Origin: Bacillota bacterium
Lineage (GTDB): Bacteria; Bacillota; UBA5301; Bu52
DNA: 35,327 nt
Assembly: GCA_014896355.1 (NCBI GenBank)
Contig: JADBKO010000022.1
Coordinates: forward strand, 1 to 35,327
Direction: 5' to 3'
Every line of letters starts with the position of its first letter. Position 1 is the stretch's first letter. The notes below the pieces were generated by a model. The model was not told the DNA's origin, made no database searches, and saw only the letters and a list, made by a program, of their open reading frames with translations. Shown here in pieces: positions 18,564 through 27,660 of this stretch. The translations under genes and the position numbers were made by a program.

Positions 18564-19694
18564 TCAGAGCGTCCGCCCCTGGGAGGCCCGGTATGTCAGG
18601 AACCCGGCCAGGACCCACAGCACCAGGTTTGGCAGCCAGGCGGCCACAGCCGGGCTCACGGTACCGCCCTGCCCCAGGGCTGCGGCCAAGGTCAAAAGAA
18701 GGTAATATCCGAATATAATCAGCACGCTGACGCCAAATCCCACCGACGTGGCGCTCCGCACAGACTGGATGCCCAGAGGGGCGCCCAGCAGGGCAAAGGC
18801 CAGGGATGCAAAGGGAATCGCCCAGCGCTGGTAGTACTGGATGGCGTAATTCCGCACCGTGCTATCCGCCACCTGGCCGCGGGCTGCTCCCCAAAGGTCC
18901 AGCTGGCGCCGGAGTTCGGCCATGGTCATCTCATCCAGCGTTTTCTCCTGCCGGGTCACGTCGGCGGGCCGGACCTGCAGGTCCAGCTTCTGCCAGGCGC
19001 CCCGGAAAAGAATGCTGCCCACCGGCGTCCGGTCAGACGTGCTGAACAGGAAGGCTCGTCCATCCCGGAAATACCAACCGTCCTGACGCCAATACAGGCG
19101 TTCTGCGTCCACCTGCCGCACGGGCCGCCCGTCCTGGAGATCGAGCAGGACCACCTGGTCCATGATCTGGGTCCGGGGGTCGAACGACGCGGCATACAAA
19201 AAACGGCGCAAACGCCCGTTCTCGTACTCTTTCAGCATAACATTCTGGGTAACCTGGGGCAAGGAGCTGCCCTGTGCCTGCTTTGCCAGCAGTTGGTTGT
19301 AGGCGAGATTGGCCCGGGGGGCGATGCAATCTCCGAAACCCAAAGCCACCAGGCTCACCACCAGCCCCACGGCCCATACCGGCGCCACCAGGCGCAGGAA
19401 GCTGACGCCGCCTGCCTGCATGGCGATGATCTCGCTCTGGGCGGAAAGCCGGCTCAAAGACAGGAGGGTGGCCAGCAAAACCGACATGGGAAACGTCAGA
19501 CTGAGGGAACCCGCCACCCGGTAGAGCAGCAGGCGGGAAGCCACCGGGAAAGGCATGCCCGTATCCACCATGGCCCGCGCCAGATAAACGAGAAAATCCC
19601 CCAAAAGCAAGCCGCTGAAGATCAGGATCCCGGCCAGCAGGGGCAACAGCAGTTGGCGCAGCATGTAGCGGTCCAGAACGCGCAAAAGTATCAC
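18564..19694 (-). CDS. LptF/LptG-family LPS export permease
   Basis: The 376-residue protein belongs to the YjgP/YjgQ family, the membrane part of the LptB2FG extractor. It starts LDRYMLRQLLLPLLAG, the usual first helix, and has three N-terminal membrane helices, the AQSEIIAMQAGGVS coupling region that contacts LptB, a periplasmic beta-jellyroll (about 130-270) and three C-terminal helices (about 285-372, including YQRWAIPFASLAFALLGAPL). Only one such gene is present, so it may form a homodimer or pair with a partner encoded elsewhere. The start is GTG, 15 bases after the lptB stop. Confidence 0.93.
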   Translation of the reverse strand: MILLRVLDRYMLRQLLLPLLAGILIFSGLLLGDFLVYLARAMVDTGMPFPVASRLLLYRVAGSLSLTFPMSVLLATLLSLSRLSAQSEIIAMQAGGVSFLRLVAPVWAVGLVVSLVALGFGDCIAPRANLAYNQLLAKQAQGSSLPQVTQNVMLKEYENGRLRRFLYAASFDPRTQIMDQVVLLDLQDGRPVRQVDAERLYWRQDGWYFRDGRAFLFSTSDRTPVGSILFRGAWQKLDLQVRPADVTRQEKTLDEMTMAELRRQLDLWGAARGQVADSTVRNYAIQYYQRWAIPFASLAFALLGAPLGIQSVRSATSVGFGVSVLIIFGYYLLLTLAAALGQGGTVSPAVAAWLPNLVLWVLAGFLTYRASQGRTL

Positions 19695-19709
19695 CGGCCC
19701 CGCCTGTCT

Positions 19710-20447
19710 CTAAAGGCTGAAGCGGTCGCCCAGATAGAACCGCCGGGCCACAGGATCCGAGGCCACCGCCTCCGAAGGTCCGCTCACCAAAGTCCTGCCC
19801 TGATGCAGGATGTACGCCCGGTCCGTAATGGCCAGGGTGTCGCGGACATTGTGATCGGTGATCAGAATACCCATCCCCTCCTGGCGCAAGGAAGCGATGA
19901 TCTCCTGCAGTTCCCCGATGGCAATGGGATCTACGCCCGCGAAGGGCTCGTCCAGGAGCAGAAAGCGCGGCTCTCCCGCCAGGCAGCGGGCCACCTCCGT
20001 CCGGCGCCGTTCACCACCGGAGAGCACCTGCCCGGCCAGGTGCCGTACAGCCTCCAGATGAAACCGCTGAATCAGTTCCTCCAGGCGTTCTTTTTGCTGC
20101 TCCTTCGGCAATCCCCGCACCTGGAGAATGGCCCGGATGTTGTCTTCCACGGAGAGCTGGCGGAACACCGAAGGCTCCTGGGAAAGGTACGCCAATCCCA
20201 GGCGGGCCCGGCGGTAAATGGGCCAATGGGTGACGTCCGTGCCGCGGATGAACACCCGGCCTGCATCCGCCCGCTCCAGGCCCAGAACCATGTAAAACGT
20301 CGTGGTCTTCCCGGCGCCGTTGGGCCCCAAAAGGCCCACCACCTCTCCAGGGTTCACCGTGAAGCTGACGCCGTCCACCACCCGGCGGGCCCGGTAGGCC
20401 TTCACCAGACCTTCAGCCACGATCCCCTGCCCGTCAGGCGCCGGCAT
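19710..20447 (-). CDS. lptB: LPS export ABC transporter ATP-binding protein LptB
   Basis: LptB hydrolyses ATP to drive LPS extraction with LptF/G. The roughly 245-residue protein has Walker [10 protein letters not shown], the LptB-type Q-loop region [20 protein letters not shown], the signature LSGGERRR, Walker [14 protein letters not shown] and the switch histidine in [10 protein letters not shown]. It aligns with LptB from about residue 8 of the ATG start at 20447. An upstream TTG at 20483, overlapping the lptA stop by 19 bases with a weak AAGGGGA, is the alternative. It lies between lptA and lptF/G. Confidence 0.96.
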   Translation of the reverse strand: MPAPDGQGIVAEGLVKAYRARRVVDGVSFTVNPGEVVGLLGPNGAGKTTTFYMVLGLERADAGRVFIRGTDVTHWPIYRRARLGLAYLSQEPSVFRQLSVEDNIRAILQVRGLPKEQQKERLEELIQRFHLEAVRHLAGQVLSGGERRRTEVARCLAGEPRFLLLDEPFAGVDPIAIGELQEIIASLRQEGMGILITDHNVRDTLAITDRAYILHQGRTLVSGPSEAVASDPVARRFYLGDRFSL

Positions 20448-20464
20448 CCCAGAGGGCGGCGGCT

Positions 20465-21292
20465 CTACTGCTGCACTGCCCAAATCTGCACATTCCCCTT
20501 CGCCTGTACCCGCTGATCCTGCAGGTACACGGTAATCTGGCTGGCTGCCAGGAAGGACCCGCTACGCTGGATCAAGGCCCGCAGGTCTCCGGCCGGCAGG
20601 GGGGAGCCCGCAATCTGCATCTGGGGCCACGATCCGCCCTTGCCCGCCTGGGTCCCGGAACCGCCCGCAGCCCCGCCGCTCAAGGTCAGCTGCTGAGTCT
20701 TGCGGTCGAAGACAGCCTGGGCCGCCAGCCCTTTCATGCTGGCCTCGCCGGCGCCTTCCAGCCAGAAAGCCACGCCGCCGCTGGCCTGGGCTTTGTCGGC
20801 GGCCAGGTCGAACACGATCCTGCCAGCCTGCAGTTCCACGGCCTGGCGGCTGGCCGGAGCCTTTGCTTCCTCCCCCTGGGCCGGCTTTTCCGGGGCGGAA
20901 GCCGGGGCGCCGGACCGGCCCGCCTCACCGGCGGTGTCCTGGCGCAGGATCACATGGCCTTGGAGCTCCACCTGCTGGGCTTGGCGGTCGTAGGCGATCT
21001 GGTCCGCCTGGGCCCAAAGGTCCTGGTAATACAGGGTGGCGGGCTTCCCCGGCGCGCCCTGGCAACGGAAACGCCCGGCCGGGTCCCACTCCACCACCTC
21101 CGCCTGGAGCTGCACATCCGGCCCGGTCTTCACCGCCGCCGCAGCCCGGGCTGCGGTGCCCGCCAGGCCGGCTACCCCGGTCCCTCCGGCGCCGGTGCCC
21201 CCCGCTCCCGAAAGAGCCAGGACCCCTGCCCAGGCCACGGCAAAAGCGGCAACCCACTGCCACCTGGCCGCCTTTTCCGGTTGATCCCTCAC
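20465..21292 (-). CDS. lptA: LptA/OstA-family periplasmic LPS transport protein
   Basis: LptA forms the periplasmic bridge carrying LPS from LptC to LptD. The product (275 residues from the GTG at 21292, which has GGGGAGG nine bases upstream) starts with a signal or anchor helix (about 10-30). The rest is OstA-like strand repeats: [77 protein letters not shown], and a last unit ending [16 protein letters not shown]. An Ala/Pro/Glu-rich linker lies near 125-150. It is longer than E. coli LptA (185). The frame is open far upstream but overlaps lptC and shows no similarity there. Confidence 0.88.
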   Translation of the reverse strand: MRDQPEKAARWQWVAAFAVAWAGVLALSGAGGTGAGGTGVAGLAGTAARAAAAVKTGPDVQLQAEVVEWDPAGRFRCQGAPGKPATLYYQDLWAQADQIAYDRQAQQVELQGHVILRQDTAGEAGRSGAPASAPEKPAQGEEAKAPASRQAVELQAGRIVFDLAADKAQASGGVAFWLEGAGEASMKGLAAQAVFDRKTQQLTLSGGAAGGSGTQAGKGGSWPQMQIAGSPLPAGDLRALIQRSGSFLAASQITVYLQDQRVQAKGNVQIWAVQQ

Positions 21293-21372
21293 GGCTGCCA
21301 TCCTCCCCGATCCTCCGGCTCTGCCCGCCACGCCGGTCCTCGCAGCGGAAAAAACGTGGGCACAGGCAGCGC

Positions 21373-22011
21373 CTACGGTGCCGCCCGGACCTCCACCCGG
21401 CCCCGCAATTCCACCCGGCCGCTCTCCGGGAACAGAACGGCTTCCTGGCTCCGGGCCGTCCCGTCGGGGCCGCTCATCTGCACCGGGCCCGAAAGTACCA
21501 GCCGGCCCTGGCCCGCCAGCCAGCGCAACGTCCGTCCCCGGATGCTCCAGGCCGCGGGCCGCGGTCCCGGAGGCCCGGAAGCAGGCGCCGGAGAAGAGTC
21601 CTTCGCCAGCCATTGAACCTCCACCTTCTGCAGTTCCAGGACCTGCGGGCTACCCTGCAGGGTGCCACCCTGGGCGGCTAGGCGAGCCACCAGGCGCCCG
21701 TTTTGGTAATAGCGGGCCTCCAGAGGCTCCAACCAGGCCTGGCTCCCGTCTGCTGCGGCGTGCACCCCTTTGACGGTGAGGACCCAGCGCTGGCCGGTTC
21801 CATCCTCCACTTGCAACGTCCCCTGCTCCAGGCCCAAGGGGCTCGGCAGCGGGCGCGGGGCGGCGGCAGATCCGGGTTGCGCCTGCGGCGGCTCAACCGG
21901 CGCCCGCCCCGGCAGGCCGCGGACCCAAACCGCCAGGGCAACGGCCAGCAGGACGACGGCCACCCACCCCCCCGCCTTGGCCCGCTGCCCCTTCAGCTGT
22001 TTCATGGTCAT
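21373..22011 (-). CDS. lptC: LptC-like LPS transport protein
   Basis: The roughly 212-residue product has one N-terminal membrane anchor (about 14-33, GGWVAVVLLAVALAVWVRG) and a periplasmic strand-rich domain with LptC-type repeats (VLTVKGVHAAADGSQAWLEP, EARYYQNGRLVARLAAQGGT, SIRGRTLRWLAGQGRLVL, AVLFPESGRVELRGRVEV). LptC receives LPS from LptF/G and passes it to LptA. It is the first gene of the lpt operon, 80 bases ahead of lptA, with an extended -10 promoter about 60 bases upstream. Start choice lies between ATGs at 22011 and 22005; the SD (AAGGA) is weak and rather far. Sequence identity to known LptC is low, so the call rests on topology and context. Confidence 0.82.
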   Translation of the reverse strand: MTMKQLKGQRAKAGGWVAVVLLAVALAVWVRGLPGRAPVEPPQAQPGSAAAPRPLPSPLGLEQGTLQVEDGTGQRWVLTVKGVHAAADGSQAWLEPLEARYYQNGRLVARLAAQGGTLQGSPQVLELQKVEVQWLAKDSSPAPASGPPGPRPAAWSIRGRTLRWLAGQGRLVLSGPVQMSGPDGTARSQEAVLFPESGRVELRGRVEVRAAP

Positions 22012-22068
22012 GCGCTGCTCATTCCTTGCCCGGGGGACCCTGCTCCTGCCTGGAGTGCCTTCCTTACG

Positions 22069-22077
22069 ATTATAACA
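22069..22077 (-). promoter_or_regulatory. Extended -10 promoter of the lptC operon
   Basis: On the minus strand TG-T-TATAAT (TG at 22077-22076, TATAAT at 22074-22069) is a perfect extended -10 element. No good -35 lies at 17 bases, which such promoters do not need. Initiation is expected near 22062, about 50 bases before the lptC start. Confidence 0.75.
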
Positions 22078-22154
22078 TAGGCCCACCTGCCCTGCCGGTG
22101 CGGCGGGCGGCCCCCGACCCGGGCTGCGCTGTCAACATTTGTCACGCCGGCGCT

Positions 22155-22183
22155 TTGCGCACGTATAGCCCCCATGTTACAAT
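22155..22183 (+). promoter_or_regulatory. Promoter of the GT2 gene, placed for leaderless transcription
   Basis: TTGCGC (22155-22160) and TACAAT (22178-22183) are 17 bases apart. The ATG at 22190 begins seven bases past the -10, at the expected transcription start, and there is no Shine-Dalgarno between them. Confidence 0.65.
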
Positions 22184-22189
22184 GGCAGC

Positions 22190-23113
22190 ATGGACATCAG
22201 CGTCATCATCCCCAGCTACAACCGGCGCGAGATCCTGCGGCACTGCCTGCAAGCCCTGTTGCAGCAGACTCTGGCGGCCGATGCCTATGAGATCATCGTA
22301 GTGGACGACGGATCCACCGATGGAACGCCAGACATGGTGGAAGCTCTGCAATCCGGGGCCCGCTGCCGCCTGGTACTGGCCCGGCAGAGCCACCGGGGGC
22401 CTGCGGCAGCCCGCAACCACGGGCTGCGCCTGAGCCAGGGTTGGCTCACGGTGTTCATCGACAGCGATATCCTGGTGCGCCCCGACTTTCTGGCAGCGCA
22501 CCGGGCGGCCCATGACCGGCCCCTGCTCATCGCCCATGGCCCGGTGATCCACACGGAGGATCTGGAGCACGCCACGGAGACCCCCATGCGTTGGACCGAC
22601 CACTCCCGCGCCTTTTTCGCCACCGGCAATGTGTCGGTGGAGCGAAGGTGGCTTTTCGAGGCCGGGCTTTTCGACGAAACCTTCCGGGAGTACGGATGGG
22701 AAGATCTGGAACTGGGCCGCCGCCTGCGCCGGCTGGGACTGAAAGGAATCCCCTGCCCCCAGGCACCCGGATACCATTACCATCCCCCCTTCCGCCTGGA
22801 GCAGCTGCCTGCCCAGCTGGAGAAAGAGCGCCAGCGTGGCCACACAGCTCTCTATTACTACCGCAAACACCCCGTGGCCGAGGTGCGCTACGCCACCCTG
22901 GTGACGCCGGCCGCCCTCTTTTTGGACCGGCTGCTGTTTGCGGCAGATTGGCCCTGCCGGCCAGGTACCCAGGCGCTTCTGCGCCGGTGCAGCGCCAAGG
23001 GTTGGAGCCTGCCGCTGCGCTTTCTGACCCGCCTGGCCCTGGCCCACGCCTACATGGCCGGGGTGCGCGAGGCCCTGGCGGAGGAAGCCCGCCAGCAGGC
23101 GGCGGCAAACTGA
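22190..23113 (+). CDS. Family 2 glycosyltransferase
   Basis: This 307-residue cytoplasmic GT-A enzyme transfers a sugar from a nucleotide-sugar donor. It begins ISVIIPSYNRREILRHCL, with the donor-binding DD at residues 39-40 (IIVVDDGSTDGT), a DxD motif at 91-93 (FIDSDI) and the acceptor-side segment FDETFREYGWEDLELGRRL with the probable catalytic Glu171-Asp172. The C-terminus (about 215-307) is helical and lacks obvious membrane spans. It is the only plus-strand gene within the LPS island, divergent from lptC and ending one base before the convergent LpxB-related gene. A role in LPS core or glycolipid synthesis is inferred from location; the sugar and acceptor are unknown. Confidence 0.9.
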   Translation: MDISVIIPSYNRREILRHCLQALLQQTLAADAYEIIVVDDGSTDGTPDMVEALQSGARCRLVLARQSHRGPAAARNHGLRLSQGWLTVFIDSDILVRPDFLAAHRAAHDRPLLIAHGPVIHTEDLEHATETPMRWTDHSRAFFATGNVSVERRWLFEAGLFDETFREYGWEDLELGRRLRRLGLKGIPCPQAPGYHYHPPFRLEQLPAQLEKERQRGHTALYYYRKHPVAEVRYATLVTPAALFLDRLLFAADWPCRPGTQALLRRCSAKGWSLPLRFLTRLALAHAYMAGVREALAEEARQQAAAN

Positions 23114-23114
23114 A

Positions 23115-24365
23115 CTACCCGGCGGGAGGCAGCCCCGCCAGGATTTCCAGCAGGGCTCGGCTGATGCGGGCGGCAGCCCCGGGGGGGCCCATGCGGGCTT
23201 GGCCTGCCGCGGCCATCCGGCGCCGGCGCCCCGGGTCTTTCCAAAGCTCCCAGACTGCCCGGGCCACGGCGTCCGGGTCCGCCGGCACCGGCAGCAGCGC
23301 TTCTCCCAGAAGCCTTTTCTGTGCGGCCAGGAATCTGGCCGTAAACTGCCTGCCCGGCGCCGGGAAAGCCACCACCGGCTTGCCGAGGCCCGCAGCCTGC
23401 TCGTTGGCGGTGCCGGCCAGGCCGAGGACCAGGTCGGCAGCGTGCAGGATAGGGGCGAAACTGCCGGGGCACACCCACAGCGTCAGTCCGGAGTTCTGCC
23501 GCAGGGCCGTCCAGCCGGGCTGAGGGGAAAGGCCTGCCGGCGGCGGCACAGACCAGCCATCCCCCCGCAACTGCTCGATCAGGGCGGCCAGCGCCGGGGA
23601 GCCTGCCGGCGCAGCCACGGCCATGAGGAAAACCGGTTCCGGTTCCCCGCGGGCCCTTCCCAGCGCCGCCACGGCCCGGGCCGCCCGCCCCAGGGCTACG
23701 GCGTTCAGGGCCGCATCCTGGTGGCTGCCGGGCAGCAGGGCCAGCCACGGCCTGCCGGCGGAGCCGCCGCACCCCGGGCGGCGCAGCCCTGCTGCCGCAC
23801 CGCCCGGCAGGGAGACCAGATCCATCATGACGTTGCCTGCGCAGACCGCCGGCACTCCCCGGGAGCGCAGGGAGGCGGCGGTGGGTTCATCCCGGGCGAA
23901 TACCCGCAGGGCCAGGTGCCGCATGAGGAACGTTTCGGACCGCCAGTGAGGGGCGATATAGTCCGATTTGGCCGTGGCCACGAAGACCGCAGGCCTGCCG
24001 GAAGCCCAGCGGCCGAAAGCCAGCATGAACACATCCCCCACCGCCACCAGCAGCCTGGGCCGGGCCTGGCGCAAGGCCCGCCCCTGCCGGCGAAGGAGGC
24101 CCAGCAGCCCAGCCTGCAGGTCCGCCTGCAAATTCCGCCAGCCCAAGCGGGCAAAGCCGCCGCTGGGCAGCAACGCCTGCGGCCCCAGGCGCTGCAGGCC
24201 GACCCGTTCGTACGCGGCGCCTTCTCCCACCAGGGGCAGGCCCGCCACCCGAAGGCCGGGGGCCTGCCGCTGCAGCTCCCGGCCGATGGCGGCTGCGATG
24301 GCATCTTCGCCATGGCCATTGCTGGCCAGCAGAATGTCGGGAGGGGTCCCGACGCCGCCGCTCAT
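23115..24365 (-). CDS. LpxB-related GT-B glycosyltransferase (lipid-A-disaccharide synthase-related family)
   Basis: The 416-residue protein starts DILLASNGHGEDAIAAAIGR, the signature of the lipid-A-disaccharide-synthase-related family found in cyanobacteria and other diderms. LLVAVGDVFMLAFGRWASGR, FVATAKSDYIAPHWRSE, LALLPGSHQDA and GLAGTANEQAAGLGKPVVAF fit a GT-B fold with the donor site in the C-terminal half. The ATG at 24365 has GGGGGAGG seven bases upstream and overlaps the MsbA stop by four bases (ATGA). It is the last gene of the lpx operon. The substrate is unknown; it is distinct from canonical LpxB encoded 4 kb upstream. Confidence 0.88.
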   Translation of the reverse strand: MSGGVGTPPDILLASNGHGEDAIAAAIGRELQRQAPGLRVAGLPLVGEGAAYERVGLQRLGPQALLPSGGFARLGWRNLQADLQAGLLGLLRRQGRALRQARPRLLVAVGDVFMLAFGRWASGRPAVFVATAKSDYIAPHWRSETFLMRHLALRVFARDEPTAASLRSRGVPAVCAGNVMMDLVSLPGGAAAGLRRPGCGGSAGRPWLALLPGSHQDAALNAVALGRAARAVAALGRARGEPEPVFLMAVAAPAGSPALAALIEQLRGDGWSVPPPAGLSPQPGWTALRQNSGLTLWVCPGSFAPILHAADLVLGLAGTANEQAAGLGKPVVAFPAPGRQFTARFLAAQKRLLGEALLPVPADPDAVARAVWELWKDPGRRRRMAAAGQARMGPPGAAARISRALLEILAGLPPAG

Positions 24366-26269
24366 GGTTCCGCCTCCCCCTGCTCCGCGGGTGATCCCCA
24401 CTGAGCCTCGTACAACCGCCGGTACGGCCCTTCTTCCGCCAGCAGGGCGGCGTGGGTTCCCTGCTGCACCACGCGGCCGTGATCCAAAACCACGATGACG
24501 TGGGCTCGCTGGATGGTGCTCAGCCGGTGGGCAATGATCAACGTGGTCCTGCCGGCCAGAAGGCGTTCCAAAGCCTCCTGTACCAGACGCTCGGACTCTG
24601 TGTCCAGGCTGGAGGTGGCCTCATCCAGGATCAGGATGCGCGGATTGCGCAACAGCGCCCGGGCGATGGCCAATCTCTGCCGTTGCCCGCCGGAGAGCGT
24701 CTGTCCCCGGTCGCTCAGCACCGTGTCCCACCCCTGTGGGAGCTGGGAGACGAAATCCCAGGCATTGGCCGCCCGCAGGGCTGCCTCCACCTGGGCGTCG
24801 GTGGCCTGCGGACAACCGTACGTTACATTTTCCCGGACGCTCATGGCGAAAAGGACGGTTTCCTGCGGCACCACACCCACTTGCCGCCGAAGCGAGGCAA
24901 TCTGCACCTGGCGCAGGTCATGCCCGTCCACCAGAACCTGCCCCTCGTCCGGGTCGTACAGGCGCAGCACCAAATTGGCCAAGCTGGTCTTGCCGGCGCC
25001 GCTGGGCCCCACCAGAGCCACCACCTGGCCGGGTTTCACCTCCAGATTGACATCCTCCAGCACCGGCTGCCCCGGCGTATAGGAAAAACGTACGTGGCAA
25101 AAGCGGATTTCCCCGCGCACAGGCGGCAAGGGCTGCGCCCCGGGCCGGTCCGTGACAGTGGGCGTCTCGGCCAACACAGCGAAGATACGGTCGCTGGCTG
25201 CCAATGCGCGGGCCAGGCCCGGCAAATACCGGCCCACAGAGGCCACAGTGCCGCCCAGATATCCCAGATAGGCGAAGAATGCCAGAAGCTGGCCGGTAGT
25301 GAGGTTCCCGCGCACCACCTGGACGCCGCCGTACCAGACCACCACGGACATGACCAAAGCCGCCAGGAAATCCATGGCCGGGTTCATCAAGGCTGCCAGC
25401 TGTTCCGAACGCATGGAAGCCTGGAAAGCCGCCTCATTGTGCCAGGCGAACCGCTCGCGTTCCTGCTCTTCCGCCTGGCTGACCTTCACCACCCGGATGG
25501 CACCCAGGGTTTGCTCCAAGAGTCCGGTCAGCCGGGCCACCTGCTCCTGCACGCCTCTGGCCAGTCCGCGGGCTTCCTGGCCGAAACGCCCCACGGCGTA
25601 AGTCCCCACGGGGATGACCAGAAGCCCCAGCAGGGCCAGGCGCCAGTTCAGGATGAAAATAAACGCCAGAGTGCCGGCGGCTACCACCACGGCTTCCAGC
25701 AGCTGCATCAGGTCAGTGTTGATGCCGCTGTAGACCAGATAGACATCGTTGGTCAGGCGGGAGAGCAGCTCGCCGCTGTGCTGGCGCTCATGAAACGACA
25801 GAGACAGATCAAGAAGCTTGTCAAACAAGCGGGCCCGTAGGTCCGCCTGCACTCTTTGACCCACGAATGACGCAAGATAGCGTTCAAAATAGGAAAAAGT
25901 ATCCCGCAACAATAATAAAAAGAGAGCCAGGACCAGCAGAAGGTTCAGGGTCGCCAGGTTTTTGTCCTGCAGCAGAACCTGGTCGATGAGTTTTTCGCCA
26001 AACAGGATGGGAAGTACCAGCATCAGGCCTGTGCTGAGCAACATGGCCACAAAGGCCAGCACCAGGCGGCCCCAGTACGGCCGGATGGCCCCGGCCAGCC
26101 GCCGCACGGAGCGCCATTCTTCCCGGCTCGAGCGGACGCGGCTGGCCTCTTGCAGAGCGCGCTGCCAAAGCGCCCCTATCCACCGGCGTACGCCGGGCCA
26201 AATCCCCCGGGGCCCATCGCTCGCCGTCCTGCCAGGGCCGCTGCGCGGGTCCCGCCGTGGAAAACTCAC
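24362..26269 (-). CDS. msbA: MsbA-type lipid A flippase, ABC transporter with fused ATPase
   Basis: This 635-residue half-transporter would dimerise and flip lipid A-core across the inner membrane. After a basic N-terminal extension of about 50 residues come six membrane helices (about 65-340) with the MsbA-like segments SFHERQHSGELLSRLTNDV and LGAIRVVKVSQAEEQE. The ATPase has Walker A GPSGAGKTS, signature LSGGQRQR, Walker B ILILDEATSSLD and switch IAHRLS. The GTG at 26269 overlaps the stop of the LpxB-like gene (GTGA), with GGAGG ten bases upstream. The assignment to lipid A rather than another lipid or drug rests on the lpx operon context. Confidence 0.9.
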   Translation of the reverse strand: MSFPRRDPRSGPGRTASDGPRGIWPGVRRWIGALWQRALQEASRVRSSREEWRSVRRLAGAIRPYWGRLVLAFVAMLLSTGLMLVLPILFGEKLIDQVLLQDKNLATLNLLLVLALFLLLLRDTFSYFERYLASFVGQRVQADLRARLFDKLLDLSLSFHERQHSGELLSRLTNDVYLVYSGINTDLMQLLEAVVVAAGTLAFIFILNWRLALLGLLVIPVGTYAVGRFGQEARGLARGVQEQVARLTGLLEQTLGAIRVVKVSQAEEQERERFAWHNEAAFQASMRSEQLAALMNPAMDFLAALVMSVVVWYGGVQVVRGNLTTGQLLAFFAYLGYLGGTVASVGRYLPGLARALAASDRIFAVLAETPTVTDRPGAQPLPPVRGEIRFCHVRFSYTPGQPVLEDVNLEVKPGQVVALVGPSGAGKTSLANLVLRLYDPDEGQVLVDGHDLRQVQIASLRRQVGVVPQETVLFAMSVRENVTYGCPQATDAQVEAALRAANAWDFVSQLPQGWDTVLSDRGQTLSGGQRQRLAIARALLRNPRILILDEATSSLDTESERLVQEALERLLAGRTTLIIAHRLSTIQRAHVIVVLDHGRVVQQGTHAALLAEEGPYRRLYEAQWGSPAEQGEAEP

Positions 26270-27660
26270 CTGCTGTCTGCCTCCTCTTGGTCCCGGGCCA
26301 GCTGCCACAGTTCATCCACCACCCGCCCCGCTGCCCCGGGTTTCCCGGCCAGAGAACGAAGGCGCCGGGACAGCGCCTCCCGCGCCGCCGGATCCTCCAG
26401 GTCCCGCCAAAGATCACAGGCAGCCTGCGCCACCCGATCTGCAGTCACCTCGCCGCGCAGCTCGGGCACCACCTCCTCTTGGGCCAGGCGGTTGGGCCAG
26501 GCGGCAAAGCGGAGACGGCGGGACATTTTCTGTACGCCCCGGCGCACCACGGCAGGCCCCAACCAGGGGATGCGCCGCAGCAAGCCGGCGGGCCCCTCCA
26601 GAGGGATCTCTTCCGGCCTCTGCAGGGGCAGGACCACCACCATGGGGCAGCCCAGAGCGCTCAGCTCCAGCGTGTTGGTGCCCGGCAGGGTGATGGCCAG
26701 GTCCGCCTGGAGCATCAGGTCGTACTGCAGCCCCTGGGCGGCCAGGAGCCTGGTTCCGGCGGCGGTCTCGATCTCCCACAGGCTCGGAGCCGGCTGCGCG
26801 GACAAACTCCCGGAGGCCGGCCCCCACGCCCCCTCCGGGTTTCCTGAACCCAGGCGAGCCGCCTCGGGGCAAGGCCGCAGCTTTCCCGTGGTGGCCTCCA
26901 GCCCCGAAAGAGGATGGGTCAGGGCCTGCTGAAGCTGCTCCAGGCGCGCAAAAGGCGAAACGCTGAGGGCAAAGCGGGCGCCTGCCACCCACCGGGACAA
27001 AAGGTCCGCCACCCGCAGGAAAAACGGCGCCAGATGCCGCATCTCCGCCGGGCGGCTGCCCGGGAGGAAGAGCACCTTGGGGCCAGAACCCGGCGCAGGA
27101 AACAGGGCCTGCCGCGCCGCCGGGTCCAGCCGGGGGTGAAGGGCGTCCAGCATCAGATTCCCCACCACGCGCAGGGAGGATGGCGGCGCGCCCCGCTGGA
27201 TGGCCTTCTCCCGGGCCCAGGCGTAAGGGACCAGCCAACGCCGGAAGCTGCGGGGGCGCCAAGCACGGCCTTCGGTGTAGGCCAGAGCCGGATAGCCCAG
27301 GCGCCGCGACAAGAGCCAGGCGTGCAGCAGGTCTCCGCCCAAAAACAGGACCAACCCCCGGCGGCCGGGGGTAAAACCCGGCGGTTTGCGGCCTCCCAGC
27401 ATATAACCGAGGTACGCCCGGGGGCCCGCCACCATGGACACCCCCGGAAGCTGCCGCACCACTTCCGCCTCTGTACCGGCTGCGAAGGGGCAGGGCGGCA
27501 AAAAGACGCTGATCCGCCAGCGCTGCGACAGCCCGCGCCGCTCCAATTCTGCCAAAACCGGGCGCAGCCAACCGGCCACCTCCCCCGGGCTGTTGGCGGT
27601 CAATACCAGATCGAAGCCTCTGTTCCCGTCGCAGTTCACCGGGGACGCCGCCTCTCTCAC
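26266..27660 (-). CDS. LpxB-like GT-B protein, second copy
   Basis: The 464-residue protein has a GT-B layout related to LpxB: LVLTANSPGEVAGWLRPV at the N-terminus, GPRAYLGYMLGG, FLGGDLLHAWLLSRRLGYP, VGNLMLDAL, KVLFLPGSRPAEMRHL (compare LMPGSRQQEI in LpxB) and the donor-site segment ADLAITLPGTNTLELSALGC. It differs from LpxB by a long middle insertion (about 255-300) rich in Pro, Gly and Ser. The start GTG overlaps the lpxB stop by four bases (GTGA), implying translational coupling, and its stop overlaps msbA the same way. It probably glycosylates a lipid A precursor or a related lipid, but no substrate can be read from the sequence. Confidence 0.85.
   Translation of the reverse strand: MREAASPVNCDGNRGFDLVLTANSPGEVAGWLRPVLAELERRGLSQRWRISVFLPPCPFAAGTEAEVVRQLPGVSMVAGPRAYLGYMLGGRKPPGFTPGRRGLVLFLGGDLLHAWLLSRRLGYPALAYTEGRAWRPRSFRRWLVPYAWAREKAIQRGAPPSSLRVVGNLMLDALHPRLDPAARQALFPAPGSGPKVLFLPGSRPAEMRHLAPFFLRVADLLSRWVAGARFALSVSPFARLEQLQQALTHPLSGLEATTGKLRPCPEAARLGSGNPEGAWGPASGSLSAQPAPSLWEIETAAGTRLLAAQGLQYDLMLQADLAITLPGTNTLELSALGCPMVVVLPLQRPEEIPLEGPAGLLRRIPWLGPAVVRRGVQKMSRRLRFAAWPNRLAQEEVVPELRGEVTADRVAQAACDLWRDLEDPAAREALSRRLRSLAGKPGAAGRVVDELWQLARDQEEADSR

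Noticed and set aside
18480-20516. Long plus-strand open frames opposite the lpt genes, and similar ones at 9685-11451, 11548-12861 and 32891-34813
   Set aside because: They mirror well-supported minus-strand genes, are rich in His, Gln, Pro and Arg and have no family features; high GC content leaves antisense frames open.
22130-22135. Perfect TTGACA on the minus strand upstream of lptC
   Set aside because: It lies about 55 bases from the TATAAT and no -10 box occurs at 16-18 bases from it; the extended -10 alone explains the promoter better.
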